A stretch of DNA of 64,000 nucleotides from Taudactylus pleione (Eukaryota > Chordata > Amphibia > Anura > Myobatrachidae), in NCBI GenBank assembly GCA_031769625.1, contig JAUIMM010000188.1, positions 14,205,501 to 14,269,500 on the forward strand, given 5' to 3'. The notes beneath the pieces are model-generated. The model worked only from the letters and a program-made list of their open reading frames with translations, did not search any database and had not been told where the DNA came from. A program made the position numbers and the translations under genes. Positions 45,473 to 55,509 of the stretch are shown here, in pieces (position 1 is the first letter of the stretch; every line of letters begins with the position of its first letter).

Positions 45473-45800
45473 GTGAACATCCTGGCAGTGCTCTGTGCTG
45501 CTGCTCATATATATGGTCTATCTCATGATACCCACCATCTTCATTATCCAGTTATTCCACTTAGGGTCTCCTCCATACAAAGGAGGCACATGTTTATTCT
45601 ACCATGTTTTGCCCACCCAATCAACTTGGTAATTCAGATTTTTTTTTTAAATGAAAGGGGCAAACAGGGGATGCTGTCTGTGGTTGTAAAAATGTCTGGA
45701 CATTGTTGGCATTCAGCAACCACATGTAGAAGATTTCAGTGGCTGTGGCTGTCCAATTACCAACAAGGCACATCTAGGAAAGAGAATGGCACTGCAGTGT
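45473..45800 (+). pseudogene. hAT transposase fragment, opposite to the main body (H6)
   Basis: The plus-strand frame reads CFAHPINLVIQIFFLNERGK and VVVKMSGHCWHSATTCRRF, the region after the second catalytic Asp. The corresponding segment of the main body lies on the minus strand near 47150-47230. The fragment therefore forms an inverted partial duplication. A related plus-strand fragment is at 2465-2640 in H1. Confidence 0.75.
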
Positions 45801-45841
45801 CTGACAGGATTGCAGTTTAATAAACAATAAAAGTAAAAATG

Positions 45842-47350
45842 TCAGGCAGCAATGCCCCAAACAGCACATAATGCAAAGAGAAGAGGTGCTAGATGGAAAT
45901 GTCCTTGGGCCCACCAACCAACCCTTATGTTGCATATATATAACAGGACATTCACAATATAACAAACCAAACCAATCACTTCAGTGACAGGGATTGCCAA
46001 TTGTGGCTGAAGCGATTGGCTAGTTTGGGCCCCCCATAAAACAAGCAACCAATGGGCAGCTGCCATTGCTGGCAATGATCTCACCACGCACAAACTGGCT
46101 TTACAGAGGCAGGATGTTGTTGCCGTCATCATCCAATTCCTCACCCTCATCAGTGTGTACATCATCTTCACACAATATTAATTAATCCCCGCTGAAATCC
46201 ATCATCACAGCCTTAGGTGCCCTGTCATTTTTGGATGTAATTGATGGTAAAGGTCTTCCTCATGTCATTTGTAGTTCATTTTGATTAACATCATCTTTTC
46301 CACATTTTGAGGAAGTAGCCTCTTACGCCGATCGCTGACAAGGTTCTTGGCTGTGCTGAAAACTCTTTCTGAGTACACACTGGAGGATGGGAAGCTCAAA
46401 TAAAGCAAAGCCAGTTTGTGCAAAGGCCTCAAATTTGCCGTTTTGTCCTTCCAGTAGTCAAACAGACTGTCTGACAAGCCTACTTGGATTCTATCATTAA
46501 AATAGTCCTCAACCATTCTTTGAATGGTGACTGTATCAGATGGAGTCATGGTAGAGGTCTCATTAATTGTAGGCAATTCTTTTAGACCTAACCAGATGTC
46601 AAAACTTGACTAATATGCATCACCAGTGGGTCTTTTGGTAAAAGCTGAGTTTTTTTCCTAGCAGCTGCGCTTGGTGGAAAAACTGAAGGAGGAGTCATTG
46701 TTACATCACATTCCACTTGGATCCTGGCACAGCGAGTTAAGGAATTGATCTACAAGTCTGACATACTTAGCAGAATCACTTTGTTTCAGCTCCTCCTTTA
46801 GTTTCTCAAGCTGCTTTTCCAACAGTTTAATTAGGGGATTTACCTGACTCAAGCTGGCAGTGTCTAAACTCACTTAACAGGTGACTGCTTTGAAGGGTTT
46901 CAGCATGTTGGACAACACAGAAAGTATTTTCCACTGAGCTTGAGTAAGGTACATTCTCCCTCCTCTTCCTATGACATACTTTGTTGTGTAGCTTTGGATG
47001 GCTGAAGCATATTCAGGGTGGAGTTCCACCTTGTAACTATCTCTTGCTTTACCTGGTGACAGGGCAAATTCAACATTTCTTGCAGGCGCTGCAATCATCT
47101 ACATGCACCTGCTAATTGGTGAAAATGTCCAGAAATTTTGTGGGCCACAGAGAGCATCTCCTCATGGCTCTGTCATTTAAAAAAAATTTGCACCACCAAG
47201 TTGATGGTGTGAGCAAAACATGGGATGTGTTGGAAATTACCCAGCTGTAATGCTCTCATAATATTGGTGGCATTGTCAGAAATCACATATTCCGAGAACA
47301 GTCCAAGCTGGATAAGCCTTTTTCAATGACTTCTCTGAGTTTTTCTAAGA
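45842..47350 (-). pseudogene. hAT transposase body, broken (H6)
   Basis: Minus-strand pieces: VISDNATNIMRAL and HIPCFAHTINLV near 47195-47290 (second Asp and C-x-x-H motif); KVELHPEYASAIQS and WKILSVLSNMLKPFKAVTC (46874-47098); MPTINETSTMTPSDTVTIQR, DYFNDRIQVGLSDSLFDYWK, LALLYLSFPSSSVYSERVFS, TAKNLVSDRRKRLLPQNVEK and MMLIKMNYK (46576-46265). The stretch with the first catalytic Asp is deleted. Stops and frame changes separate pieces. The C-terminal piece is the best preserved dimerisation domain in the window. Confidence 0.88.
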
Positions 47351-47499
47351 GGCAGCAGCAGGTGTAGTGCTCCAGGATTCTTCTGCGAAATCCAGGATAA
47401 GGGAGTACTGAGTTAGCTTTATCAAATTGGATGCAGAATTATTGTTGATGATGGTGTTGGGGTGAAGATGGCAGGTGCTTTTATCTAGCAGAGAGAAGG

Positions 47500-47990
47500 G
47501 AGCTAGGTGATGCTGAACTGCTTGTTGTTACATTTTTAGCCAAAGTTTCTGAATTTTGCAAACACTTTGGATGGATGTGTGTGCTGTAGATGTTATAACA
47601 GGGAGGAGATTCCTAGATGGTTAAGGTCCCTACTTCTACTTACTCTGGCTTTACAATTGGTATAGTTGGTTTGACAATTGTTGTCCGGACATGGGTAGAA
47701 AAGATTCCACACATAACAAGTGGAATTTTTTGTCTTATGACCAGTCATGACAATGGGCTTTTCCTTATCATGTGCAACAACTGTTTCTACTGGTGCCTGA
47801 TTTACCCAAACAACATCCTCATCATCAGCATCCTCATCCACAACATCCTTATTTGTGTCATCTACACAGATATCCTCCTCATCCTGGTGCACTTCCACAA
47901 AAGCATCCTCGATTTCTAAGTCAGCATGTTAACTTGAGCTGCTCATCCCCACATCTGCAGAGTACACACAAGTGATGGAAGGAGGCTCCT
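47500..47990 (-). pseudogene. hAT N-terminal segment with BED finger (H6)
   Basis: Minus-strand text: VEVHQDEEDICVDDTNKDVV and a longer acidic run (47800-47898), KEKPIVMTGHKTKNSTCYVW, then FYPCPDNNCQTNYTNCKARV and SRSRDLNHLG (47600-47690), a BED-type finger. Stops lie before and after. It sits upstream of the body on the same strand, the expected arrangement. Confidence 0.8.
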
Positions 47991-48033
47991 CTTTGAGTAC
48001 AGTATTGGAAAGGTCAGACTCACACATGACACC

Positions 48034-49176
48034 GGCCATTTATTTATGAAGATTCGAGTTAGGTCGAGATGGCAATCTCGGGTGAGTTTAGTCATTTATT
48101 TCAACTTGCAAATTTACTAAAGATAAACTTGGGTGAGTTTGGGAGAGATTTCTCTCTTCTCACTGGTAAAATTCGGGTGAGTTTGCAAACTCGAATCATC
48201 TCACCATTGGCCAAACTTGGAAGTACTTTTCATGAAAAAGATGCAACTCTGGAATTTACCAAGAATCAGGATTATGATCTCGGGTGAGATTGTAGCAATT
48301 ACCTGATAAATTGATGTTTCAAACACTCCACCTCCTGAACTGCGAGTTTGCCAGAAACATTCACAGATCAGTGTGATTTGTCTATGTTTCTGCATGTAAA
48401 CACTATCTAAAGGGTTCATTTAAAAAAAAAAATATGTAGGCCCTCCTCCCTAAAAGTATAACCAATACCGGGCTGCTCAGCCAGTCCTAATTCCTAACAT
48501 TACAGGGAAAAACACATGTAGAGTTCCCCCGTAATTTAGGAACCAGCTCCTGGCTGCAGGGCCAGTTCTGGTTTTAAATATAGGGGAGGGAAATGCATAG
48601 GGGTCCCCTATAAGTAAAACCAGCACTGGACCCAAACCGGCCGGGGTGTAATGCCACAGACAGGACACCTTATCACCAGGTCTCCACGGCCAAGGCATTA
48701 ACACCCCAAGCCAGTCAGCCCAAGCTGGGGATCTAAGGTAAGGTGGGGACCCCCCAAGAAGGGGTCCTCACTCTCCCAAAACCCTATGTAACTTTTTTTG
48801 TTTAACCCTTTTTTTTACTATATACAGGAAAAAAAATACATGGATCACACTGATCTGTGTATGTTTCTGCCAAACTCACAGCTCAAATGCAAGTGAATTG
48901 ATTTCACAAAATTTTAAAGGAGTGTTGTCCATTCTCATGAGAGTTTATAATCTCTCCTCTTGGTAAATTCCCAAATCCTATATTCACTAGTGAAAAGTTA
49001 CTCGAGTTTAGCCGATGGTGAAGTGAAGAGAGTTTGCTAACTCTCCAGTACTTTCCCTTAGCAAAGGAGATTTCTCTCCCAAGTTTGTCATTAGTAAATT
49101 TGCGAGTGGAAAAATATGGCCAAACTCTCCAGAGATTGCTAACTCTCCCAAACTCAAATCTTAGTAAATTTACCCC
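48034..49176. mobile_element. Long-TIR non-autonomous element, copy 3 (both ends present)
   Basis: The left arm (48034-48410) and the right arm (about 48800-49176) are inverted repeats of roughly 370 bp. They pair through the AAATTTACTAA words, AACTTGGGTGAGTTTGGGAG-like words and the CAGAAACATTCACAGATCAG block. The right end is AGTAAATTTACCCC. The middle (48440-48790) holds the GC-rich block shared with copies 1 and 2. It lies exactly between hAT H6 and H7. No target duplication was found. Confidence 0.78.
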
Positions 49177-49370
49177 TGAGTGTTAGTGCAGTGTGTTATT
49201 CTTATTCATAAATAATTAATCTTGTGACACTAAGTGGCAGCGCAGTGTGTTATTCTTATTCATAAAAAATGTTGTGACACTGTAGGTCATTGATACCACA
49301 GTGTAATATTTAAAATTGGTACAAATTGACATGTGTGCTGTATCCCACTCCATTTGTGTTTGTTGATATG

Positions 49371-49920
49371 GAGAACGATCAGTTGAGACTTCAGAGGAGA
49401 GCAGAAACCACATACTAGCGCTGGAGCTGCTGCCAGGGCCAACAGTCAATACGATACTAGTCCATCTACATAATCCACTAAAGCCAATGCCCAAGGGCAA
49501 TTAGGGCTTAAGTCAGGGCATCTAAAGTCAAGAACCAATATTTTACAGTGGTAAAGAAGAAAACATCAAAGGGAAAGTTAGCTGCAGAAAGACATCAAAT
49601 TGGCAATATGCCAGTTTCACCACATGAAGTGGCAAGGAAAGGCTAAGGCCTTGGTCTTTATATATGATGGGTGGTTCTGCCTCTTGTGATGATGTAAGCA
49701 CAAGTGAACATGCTGACATAGATCTTGAGGATGCTTCTGTTGAAGTGCACCAGGATGAGCAGTATATTTGAGTAGCTGATGCTAATGAGGATGTTGATGA
49801 TGAGAATGATGATGATGATGATGAGAATGTTGATGATGAGGATGTTGTTTGTGTAAATTAGGCACCAGTGGAGGAAACAGTTGTTACCCATGATAAGGAA
49901 AAGCCCATTGTCATGCCTGG
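49371..49920 (+). pseudogene. hAT transposase N-terminal segment (H7)
   Basis: It begins MENDQLRLQRRAET (49371), then has many stops. Acidic text follows (DLEDASVEVHQDEQY and an Asp/Glu/Asn-rich run coded by GATGAT repeats, 49725-49860), then EETVVTHDKEKPIVMPGH (49869-49922). The sequence switches strand before any BED finger. Confidence 0.7.
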
Positions 49921-49924
49921 GCAC

Positions 49925-50740
49925 AGGACAAACTGAAGGAGAAGCCACTGCTATATCACATGCCACTTGAGCTGACAATTTGCTTACCAACAGCTCTTTG
50001 CATCTCTTCAGATCTGTGTCTGTTGGGAAGAAAGACACAACGTTTTCATCCCTTCTAGGATGAAAATCCACTCCAAGCAGCAGCAGTAGGTATAGCGCTC
50101 AAGGATTCTCAAGAAACACACAACATAAGACTTAAATCTAAAATCTTAAATCTTGCATTTGCTCTGTTTGGCTTGTCCACATATCTGTGGTAAGTGGACA
50201 GTTGGTACAACAGCATTGTGGAGGTCAATAATTAACTTTGTTTTAATGTCCCTGTACTGGTTGGGAAATGCCTTTCTAGTGAAGTGGAATCTTTGCAAAA
50301 GATTATTTAACAGTCAATTGTTTTATGAAAGCACTACGAGTAGTCTTCCTAGTCCCCTTCTAGGATGAAAATCCACTCCCAGCAGCAGCAGGCATAGTGC
50401 TCAGTGATTGGCAAGAAAGACACAAACCTTAAATCTTAAATCTTGCATTTGCTCTGTTTGGCTTGTCCACATTTCTGTGGTAAGTGGACAGTGGGTACAA
50501 CAGCATTTTGGAGGCCACTAATTAAGTTTTTTTTTTAATGTCCTTGTATAGGTTGGGAATTGCTTTTCTAGTGAAGTGAAAGCTTTGCAAAGGATTGTTT
50601 AACAGTCAATTGTTTTTGAAAGTACTACTAGTAGTCTTGCTGGTCCCCTTCTGGGATGAAAATCCACTCTCAGAAGCAGCAGCAGGCATTATGCTCAAGG
50701 ATTCTTCTGGGGCAAGGACTGATGTGAATAAGTAAAATAT
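49925..50740 (-). pseudogene. hAT transposase body fragment (H7), inverted
   Basis: The minus-strand frame has RRDENVVSFFPTDTDLKRCK and ELLVSKLSAQVACDIAVAS (49935-50071), equivalent to 4150-4260 of H1. Beyond 50150 only worn N-terminal words remain. The junction at about 49922 joins this fragment head-on to the plus-strand N-terminal segment. Confidence 0.75.
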
Positions 50741-51273
50741 TTTTTGTAAATGCCTCCCCTCCTCCCTCATAAACTTGCTTCAGAATAAAAAAAATTAATT
50801 ACATTTATTAGCAATCAACTCTTATTTTACCTGCCATCAACTACATACATACTCTAACTCCCTTAGGCCTCTTGAATAGTAAAAACTGTTGTTTCCTGAT
50901 GTGCCATGTTGGAAGTTGCACTGCCACGTGTTTGTACCGCCCACTGCTGCTGCTTAGCTGAGTCAGCCAGCTAGCTTGGTGCAAATTTTGGACCTAAACC
51001 TGTTGAAAACAATATTTTTAAGCTGTGATGTGGGCAAAATTGACTGGAAACAAGTCGAAAATAATGTTATTGAGGTTAATAATACTGTAGGAACAAAAAA
51101 CAGGCCCATTTTATGTGATTTTAGCTGTTTTTATGATTTTTTAAGAAAATTAGAGATCCAAAACCGAAACATGCAAGGGGTAGTTTTGGAAAAACAAAAT
51201 CCAGATGCAAAACACAAGGAGATACAGATCCGAAACCAAAACACGGGTGTCGGCGCACATCCCTAATTACAAG

Positions 51274-51808
51274 GTACCTCTTAGTGTGTACAATAACATC
51301 TCCTTTTAACATCAACCATACAAAATATGGTTTTAACAGTATTCTGTACACTAAAGTTACCTGCCGCACACATACCGTACTAGTTAATGGGTGGGTTGTA
51401 TAAATTATTTTATAAAATGAAAATGATAAAAAACCTGTTTAACCACCAAAAAGAGGTAACATGCTAATGTTAGTATCAGCCCTTCTCCTGGTGTACAATT
51501 TGATTATTCAAGTATTGATGCACTCATTTTGTCATCCTTATACGCTGAAATACTGCTTGGTTCAGTAGACGTCACCATCAGTCACATTGAAACTTGCACC
51601 AGCCCTCTGGCAGGTGCAGATTAACCATCTGAATGTGGTCTCCTATGAGAATAAATCTGCGTCTCTGTACGCAGCCACTATCAGCAGCGCGCCTGCAACG
51701 CTCTCAAAACATGCCTATAGGACGTAGCATCTCTCTGCATCTGATAAGCTGTCTCCCTGTCCTTGCCCAGGAACGCCCAGCACATTTTCAAAACTTATAT
51801 GAGACTGT
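51274..51808. other. Unassigned sequence plus a repeat shared with 19030-19370
   Basis: 51274-51555 shows nothing recognised. 51560-51808 shares GAAACTTGCACCAGCCCT and neighbouring blocks with 19030-19370. The right end of that older element may be 53698-53771, since MITE 51809-51984 and hAT H8 interrupt it. Confidence 0.45.
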
Positions 51809-51984
51809 GGGGTGTATTTACTAAAGTGCAGGTTTTTAGAAGTGGAGATGTTGCCCATAGCAACCAATCAGATTCTAGCTATTATCCTCCAGTAGCATGC
51901 TAGTTAAATGTTAAGTAGAATCTGATTGGTTGCTATGGGCAACATCGCCACTTCTAAAAAGTATCACTGTAGTAAATATACCCC
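51809..51984. mobile_element. 176-bp palindromic MITE with TGT target duplication
   Basis: The left end GGGGTGTATTTACTAAAGTG pairs with the right end AGTAAATATACCCC. The arms continue through CTTTTTAGAAGTGG-type and GTTGCCCATAGCAACCAATC/ATTGGTTGCTATGGGCAAC words. TGT lies at 51806-51808 and 51985-51987. A worn copy without ends is at about 36905-37010. Confidence 0.88.
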
Positions 51985-52052
51985 TGTGCATCTCCCATGG
52001 GCCTCAAATGCGTCTCTGTGCGCACACAATCCAGACTCATGCGCATTGCTAC

Positions 52053-52260
52053 TAGGGATGAGCGGGTTCAGATTTCTGAAATCCGAACCCCCCCGAGACC
52101 CCCGATCTGAGTCGTATCCAAGTCAGGCTCGACTTTACCCACCTGACTCAGATCTGAAATCGAGGCAAAACGTCATCATCCCGCCTTCCGGATCTCGCGG
52201 GTTTTGGATCCTATAAAAGGTCCCCATGTTGGCGCCATTTCTCACTCCGGCTGTGGACAG
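52053..52260 (+). promoter_or_regulatory. hAT promoter-type end (H8)
   Basis: It contains GGCAAAACGTCATCATCCCG (TGACGT complement, 52165-52184), TATAAAAGG (52212-52220), and GGCGCCATTTCTCACTCCGG (52234-52253). Spacing between the TGACGT site and the TATA box is about 35-40 bp in H4 and H8. A start site about 25-30 bp after the TATA box would fall in the GCGCCATTT block. Confidence 0.62.
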
Positions 52261-52399
52261 TGAAGAGGGAGGGTGGGAGCTAGGGCTGGCTGGGCTGTGT
52301 TGTGCTGCTGTTGTTGAAGGACGTGCCAACAATGTCAATTTCTGACATGTCTACTGTCACTGCATATGATACTGTCACCACTGACAGAATGGTGGAGGA

Positions 52400-52960
52400 A
52401 TTATTTTCTGTGTTTGTGAATTGTGTGCACTGTGGCTGCATGTGCATCAACAAAGGAGCAGCGCCAAGCGTGCGCCTGTGTCATAAGTAAAGGGCCGGGT
52501 GGCTTGTCCGTTAAAGGGTGCTGTAACCCCCAAAGAATAAAAATAAAAAATTCTTCTTTTTTTTTCTCCTTTCTTTGTGAATTGTGTGGGCTGTAGCCAC
52601 ACCTGCATCCTCAAAGCAGCAGCGACAATCGTGCGTCTGTCTGTTAAAGGGCGGAGTAACCCCCAAAGTGCACTCCAACGAAAATAAAACATTTTCTTCT
52701 GTGTTTGTGAATTGTGTGCACTGTACGTGCATCAACAAAGGAGCAGCGCCAAGCATGAGCCTGTGTCCCATAAATGTGCTAAAGGGTGGTGTAACCCCCA
52801 AAGTGCACTCCACAAAAAATAAACAATTCTTTTTTTTCTGTGTTTGTGTGCGAAATGTATGTGCAGTAGCCGCACATGCATCAACACAGCAGCAGTGCCA
52901 AGCGTGCGCCTGTGTCATAAGTCAAGGGCCGGTTTGGACATCTGGTCCGGACTGAAAGAC
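52400..52960. repeat. Tandem repeats of about 120-145 bp in the hAT H8 5' region
   Basis: Units include GTGAATTGTGTGCACTGTGG, ATGCATCAACAAAGGAGCAG or ATCCTCAAAGCAGCAGCGAC, CGTGCGCCTGTGT(C) and GTAACCCCCAAAGTGCACTC, at about 52415, 52570, 52705 and 52850. They are relatives of the 139-bp unit of H2, read on the opposite strand. Confidence 0.8.
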
Positions 52961-52964
52961 GTGC

Positions 52965-53422
52965 CAACAATTTCTGACATGTCTACTGTCAATGCATATG
53001 ATACTGTCACCACTGACAGAATGGTGGAGGATTACATCAGTGACAGCATCCAAGTAGGCATGTCAGACAGTCCGTACCTGTACTGGCAGGAAAAAGAGGC
53101 AATTTGGAGGCCTCTGTGCAAACTGGCTTTATTTTACCTGAGTTGTCCCCCTCTCCAGTGTGTACTCCGAAAGAGTATTTAGTGCAGCCGGGAACCTTGT
53201 CAGCGAAAGGCGTTGGAGGTTGCTTCCACAAAATGTGGAGAAGATGATGTTCATAAAAATGAACATCAGGATTACCAGCCTCCAGAACATACAGAGGGAC
53301 CTGTGGTGGTGGATTCCAGCGGGGATGAATTAATACTCTGTGAGGATGAGGATGTACACAACACTGAAGAGGGTGAGGAATCGGTGGATGAGGAGGACGA
53401 GGACGACATCTTGCCTCCGTAG
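52965..53422 (+). pseudogene. hAT transposase C-terminal part (H8)
   Basis: The frame reads NAYDTVTTDRMVEDYISDSI, QVGMSDSPYLYWQEKEAIWR and LCKLALFYLSCPP, then shifts near 53160 and continues SERVFSAAGNLVSER-like and an acidic tail SSGDELILCEDEDVHNTEEG ending DEDDILPP. A shorter relative of the same TVTTDRMVE text is at 52360-52400, so the region was partly duplicated. The catalytic core is absent. Confidence 0.85.
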
Positions 53423-53697
53423 AGCCAGTTTGTTCAGGGACAGATTAATTGCCAGCTTGTTTTGTAGGTGCCCAAATGAATCAATCATTTCAGTCACAGT
53501 CATGTGGCAGACCTGGCGCTGAAATGATTGGTTTGTTAAAATGTGCATGTCCTGTTTATACAACATAAGGGTGGGTGGGAGGGCCCAAGGACAATTCCAT
53601 CTTGCACCTCTTTTCTTTCTTTGCATTATGTACGAAGAAAGATCCAGATCCAAAACCAAAACACGAAAAGTGGCCGGTGCACACCCCTAATTGCTAC

Positions 53698-53771
53698 TTA
53701 GATGCGTAAACAGTAGAAAAATGATTCTCCCTTGCGTCTTATTTCACTGCGTCCAACTCAGAATCAGGCCC
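53698..53771. mobile_element. Right end of a GGG-snapback element
   Basis: It ends AACTCAGAATCAGGCCC at 53771, followed by TTA. The matching left end was not found. hAT H8 appears to have inserted inside this older element, because H8's target site lies in it. Confidence 0.5.
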
Positions 53772-53805
53772 TTATCAAAGTGTATTTTTTATTAATGTGT
53801 CACGT

Positions 53806-54222
53806 CGGTATACAATCGGGAAGCCGGCTGCCGGAATCCTGGCAGCCAGCTACCTGACTGCTTTATCCCGCCGTGGGATAAATGACCGGCGTCTATATCT
53901 AGATGCCGCTCATTTCCCTGATGCCGGGAGACAGGCGCCCGGCATCCTGATCAAGCAGATGCTGGGTGCCGTGAGCGGACAGCCGCGCGGGGGGGACCTA
54001 GGGCTAGGCCCCCCCCGGGGGACTTAGGTTTAGGCAGCAGGCATGGGGGGTTAGGGTTAGGCACAGGGGGGAGGTTAGGGTTAGGCACCCCTAAGGAGGG
54101 TTAGGGTTAGGGGGTTAGGTTAGTAGATACTTACCTTACCACGATCAGGATTTCCAGCACTGTTGGGCTTCCGCTGCCGGCCTCTGCTGTTTTGTCAGGC
54201 TGCCGGGACTCATACCGATTCC
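53806..54222. mobile_element. GC-rich MITE with interior telomere-like repeats
   Basis: GTCACGT flanks it at 53799-53805 and 54223-54229. The ends CGGTATACAATCGGGAAGCC and, inverted, GGAATCGGTATGAGTCCCGG pair imperfectly; inner GGCTGCCGG/CCGGCAGCC words also pair. Positions 54025-54120 carry several GGTTAGGGTTAGG blocks separated by GCAC and G runs. It is non-coding; the superfamily is not determined. Confidence 0.6.
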
Positions 54223-54508
54223 GTCACGTATGTTTGTCTGCCCTCCCAATGAGAATGTAAGCTCTCACAAGCAGGGCCCTCCTGAGAGCTTACTTTCTAA
54301 TTGGGAGGGGCTTCTCCTTACTTTCATCTGCTCCTTCCTCCCCACTAGGGCACCTAACTCTTGTGCCCTGTTGCTTATTTGAGTGTTATGATCACCAATG
54401 CAGCAATGTATAAAGTCCTTGTCCTACATTGTATTGTACTGTAAGTCACTGGTTCTTCTTCACTTATTTGTTTATGTACTACAGTACTGTATGTAGGGTT
54501 GCTCATCA

Positions 54509-55392
54509 GAGGGGTGTCCATTGATGGTTAACATCAATGGGTCCATTGGTGAACAATCGATGGCTTGCACCCCTCGATGGCCACTGCTGCGCAAGGGGAT
54601 CGGCGGGTCACATGCCAATCAAAAACAGGTGCGGGGCAACGCTCAGTCCCATCCAGAATGAAAAAATCGTCTCCCACTCATCCATTGATGGCAAAGAACC
54701 ATTGGCTCTCTGCTATCAATGGTAAAAGTATTAGTCATTGGGCCTGATTCAGAGCCGCTCGTAAGCGGCCGGTCGTTCATTCCTACCGATGTTCACACAA
54801 CTGCGCATGCGTACGGATTTTAATACGCATGCGCGAACCAGTCAGTGCGGCTGAAAATCGTGTGCTCGGTAAATAGCGAATGCCTGCTATATTGAGTGAC
54901 AGAATGAGCATCATTTGTGGGTGGTAACAGGGGAAGGTGCTTGAAAACGGGGAGTGGAGATCCAAACGCAGGCGTGCCAAACGGTCAAAACGGTTGTTTT
55001 AAGGGTGTGCATAATTAACAAAGCAGCGTCATCGACCACGTCAGTTGGTTGTTTTATAGTCAGAACTGCTCGCATGATTGTGGTTGGAAAAACCAACCAC
55101 AAGAATAGCGAGCAGTTCATACGCCGTCCGATGTACTCGATTAATCTAATAAATAGCGGACATGACGTATGATGCGAGCGGCCAGGGGGCGTTTTTTTCA
55201 AAATTACGTTTGCATGTTTTGTTCGCTCGTTCAGACATAGAGGCGTGAACAGACCGCAAAGAGCAAACGGTTCATTTAAATAGCCACCCCTTTTTCTGAA
55301 CGAGCAAGCGCAAATAGCGTCCGGCTCTGAATCAGGCCCATTGGCCATAAACCATAGATGATTTTGAATCATCGATGGTCGATGGCCATCCC
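54509..55392. mobile_element. MITE with ATCGATGG-rich ends, hosting another MITE
   Basis: The left AGGGGTGTCCATTGATGGTT and the right, inverted, AGGGATGGCCATCGACCATC are similar. Further inward, TGGTTAACATCAATGG and the right GATTTTGAATCATCGATGG also resemble each other. Limits are approximate. The inserted MITE is at 54740-55339. Confidence 0.6.
54740..55339. mobile_element. GGG-snapback element (GCATGCG type) with ATT target duplication
   Basis: The left end GGGCCTGATTCAGAGCCGCT pairs with the right end CCGGCTCTGAATCAGGCCC. ATT lies at 54737-54739 and 55340-55342. It is 600 bp and very similar to 61604-62202 throughout (CGCGAACCAGTCAGTGCGGC, TGCATAATTA, GAGCAGTTCATACGC). The shared open frame is broken differently in each copy and has no known domain. 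Confidence 0.92.
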
Positions 55393-55443
55393 TTGTACTT
55401 TGTAAAGCACTGTGGAATTCTTCTGGTGCCATATAAATAAAGG

Positions 55444-55493
<50 letters not shown>

Positions 55494-55509
55494 AATAATA
55501 ATCATAATC

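Larger units (their letters stand above)
43613..48033 (-). mobile_element. hAT element copy H6 (natural orientation), interrupted by Tc1; promoter end missing
   Basis: The left terminus TAGGGATGTGCGCAGAACCT is the 3'-type end. An (AT)n tract with a Tc1 insertion follows. Then come a small plus-strand transposase fragment (45473-45800), the minus-strand transposase body (45842-47350) and the minus-strand BED/N-terminal segment (47500-47990). Sequence switches to long-TIR copy 3 at 48034, so the promoter-type end is lost. Confidence 0.75.
49177..51265. mobile_element. hAT element copy H7, N-terminal exon and body on opposite strands
   Basis: The right terminus, inverted TAGGGATGTGCGCCGACACC, is the 3'-type end. 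The left promoter-type end is missing at the junction with long-TIR copy 3. The N-terminal part reads plus (49371-49920) and the body reads minus (49925-50740). A direct duplication of 290 bp is present (TCTTGCATTTGCTCTGTTTG at 50151 and 50441). Confidence 0.8.
52053..53689 (+). mobile_element. hAT element copy H8, perfect 8-bp target duplication
   Basis: ATTGCTAC lies at 52045-52052 and 53690-53697. The termini are TAGGGATGAGC (promoter-type, left) and, inverted, TAGGGGTGTGC (3'-type, right). The transposase remnant reads plus, the natural orientation. It is the shortest copy with both ends (1637 bp) and is close in sequence to H2. Confidence 0.94.
54230..55505 (+). mobile_element. LINE 3' end, second copy, split by nested MITEs
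   Basis: 54238-54490 (GAATGTAAGCTCTCACAAGC, GGGCCCTCCTGAGAGC, GGGCACCTAACTCTTGTGCC) and 55393-55505 (TTGTACTTTGTAAAGCACTG, GGTGCCATATAAATAAAGGA, then (ATT)n) match the minus-strand UTR at 13980-14250. The copy is 5'-truncated with no RT frame. MITEs fill 54509-55392. Confidence 0.8.

Noticed and set aside
54025..54120. Chromosome end (true telomere)
   Set aside because: The blocks are short, broken by GCAC and G runs, and lie between inverted ends with TE sequence on both sides.
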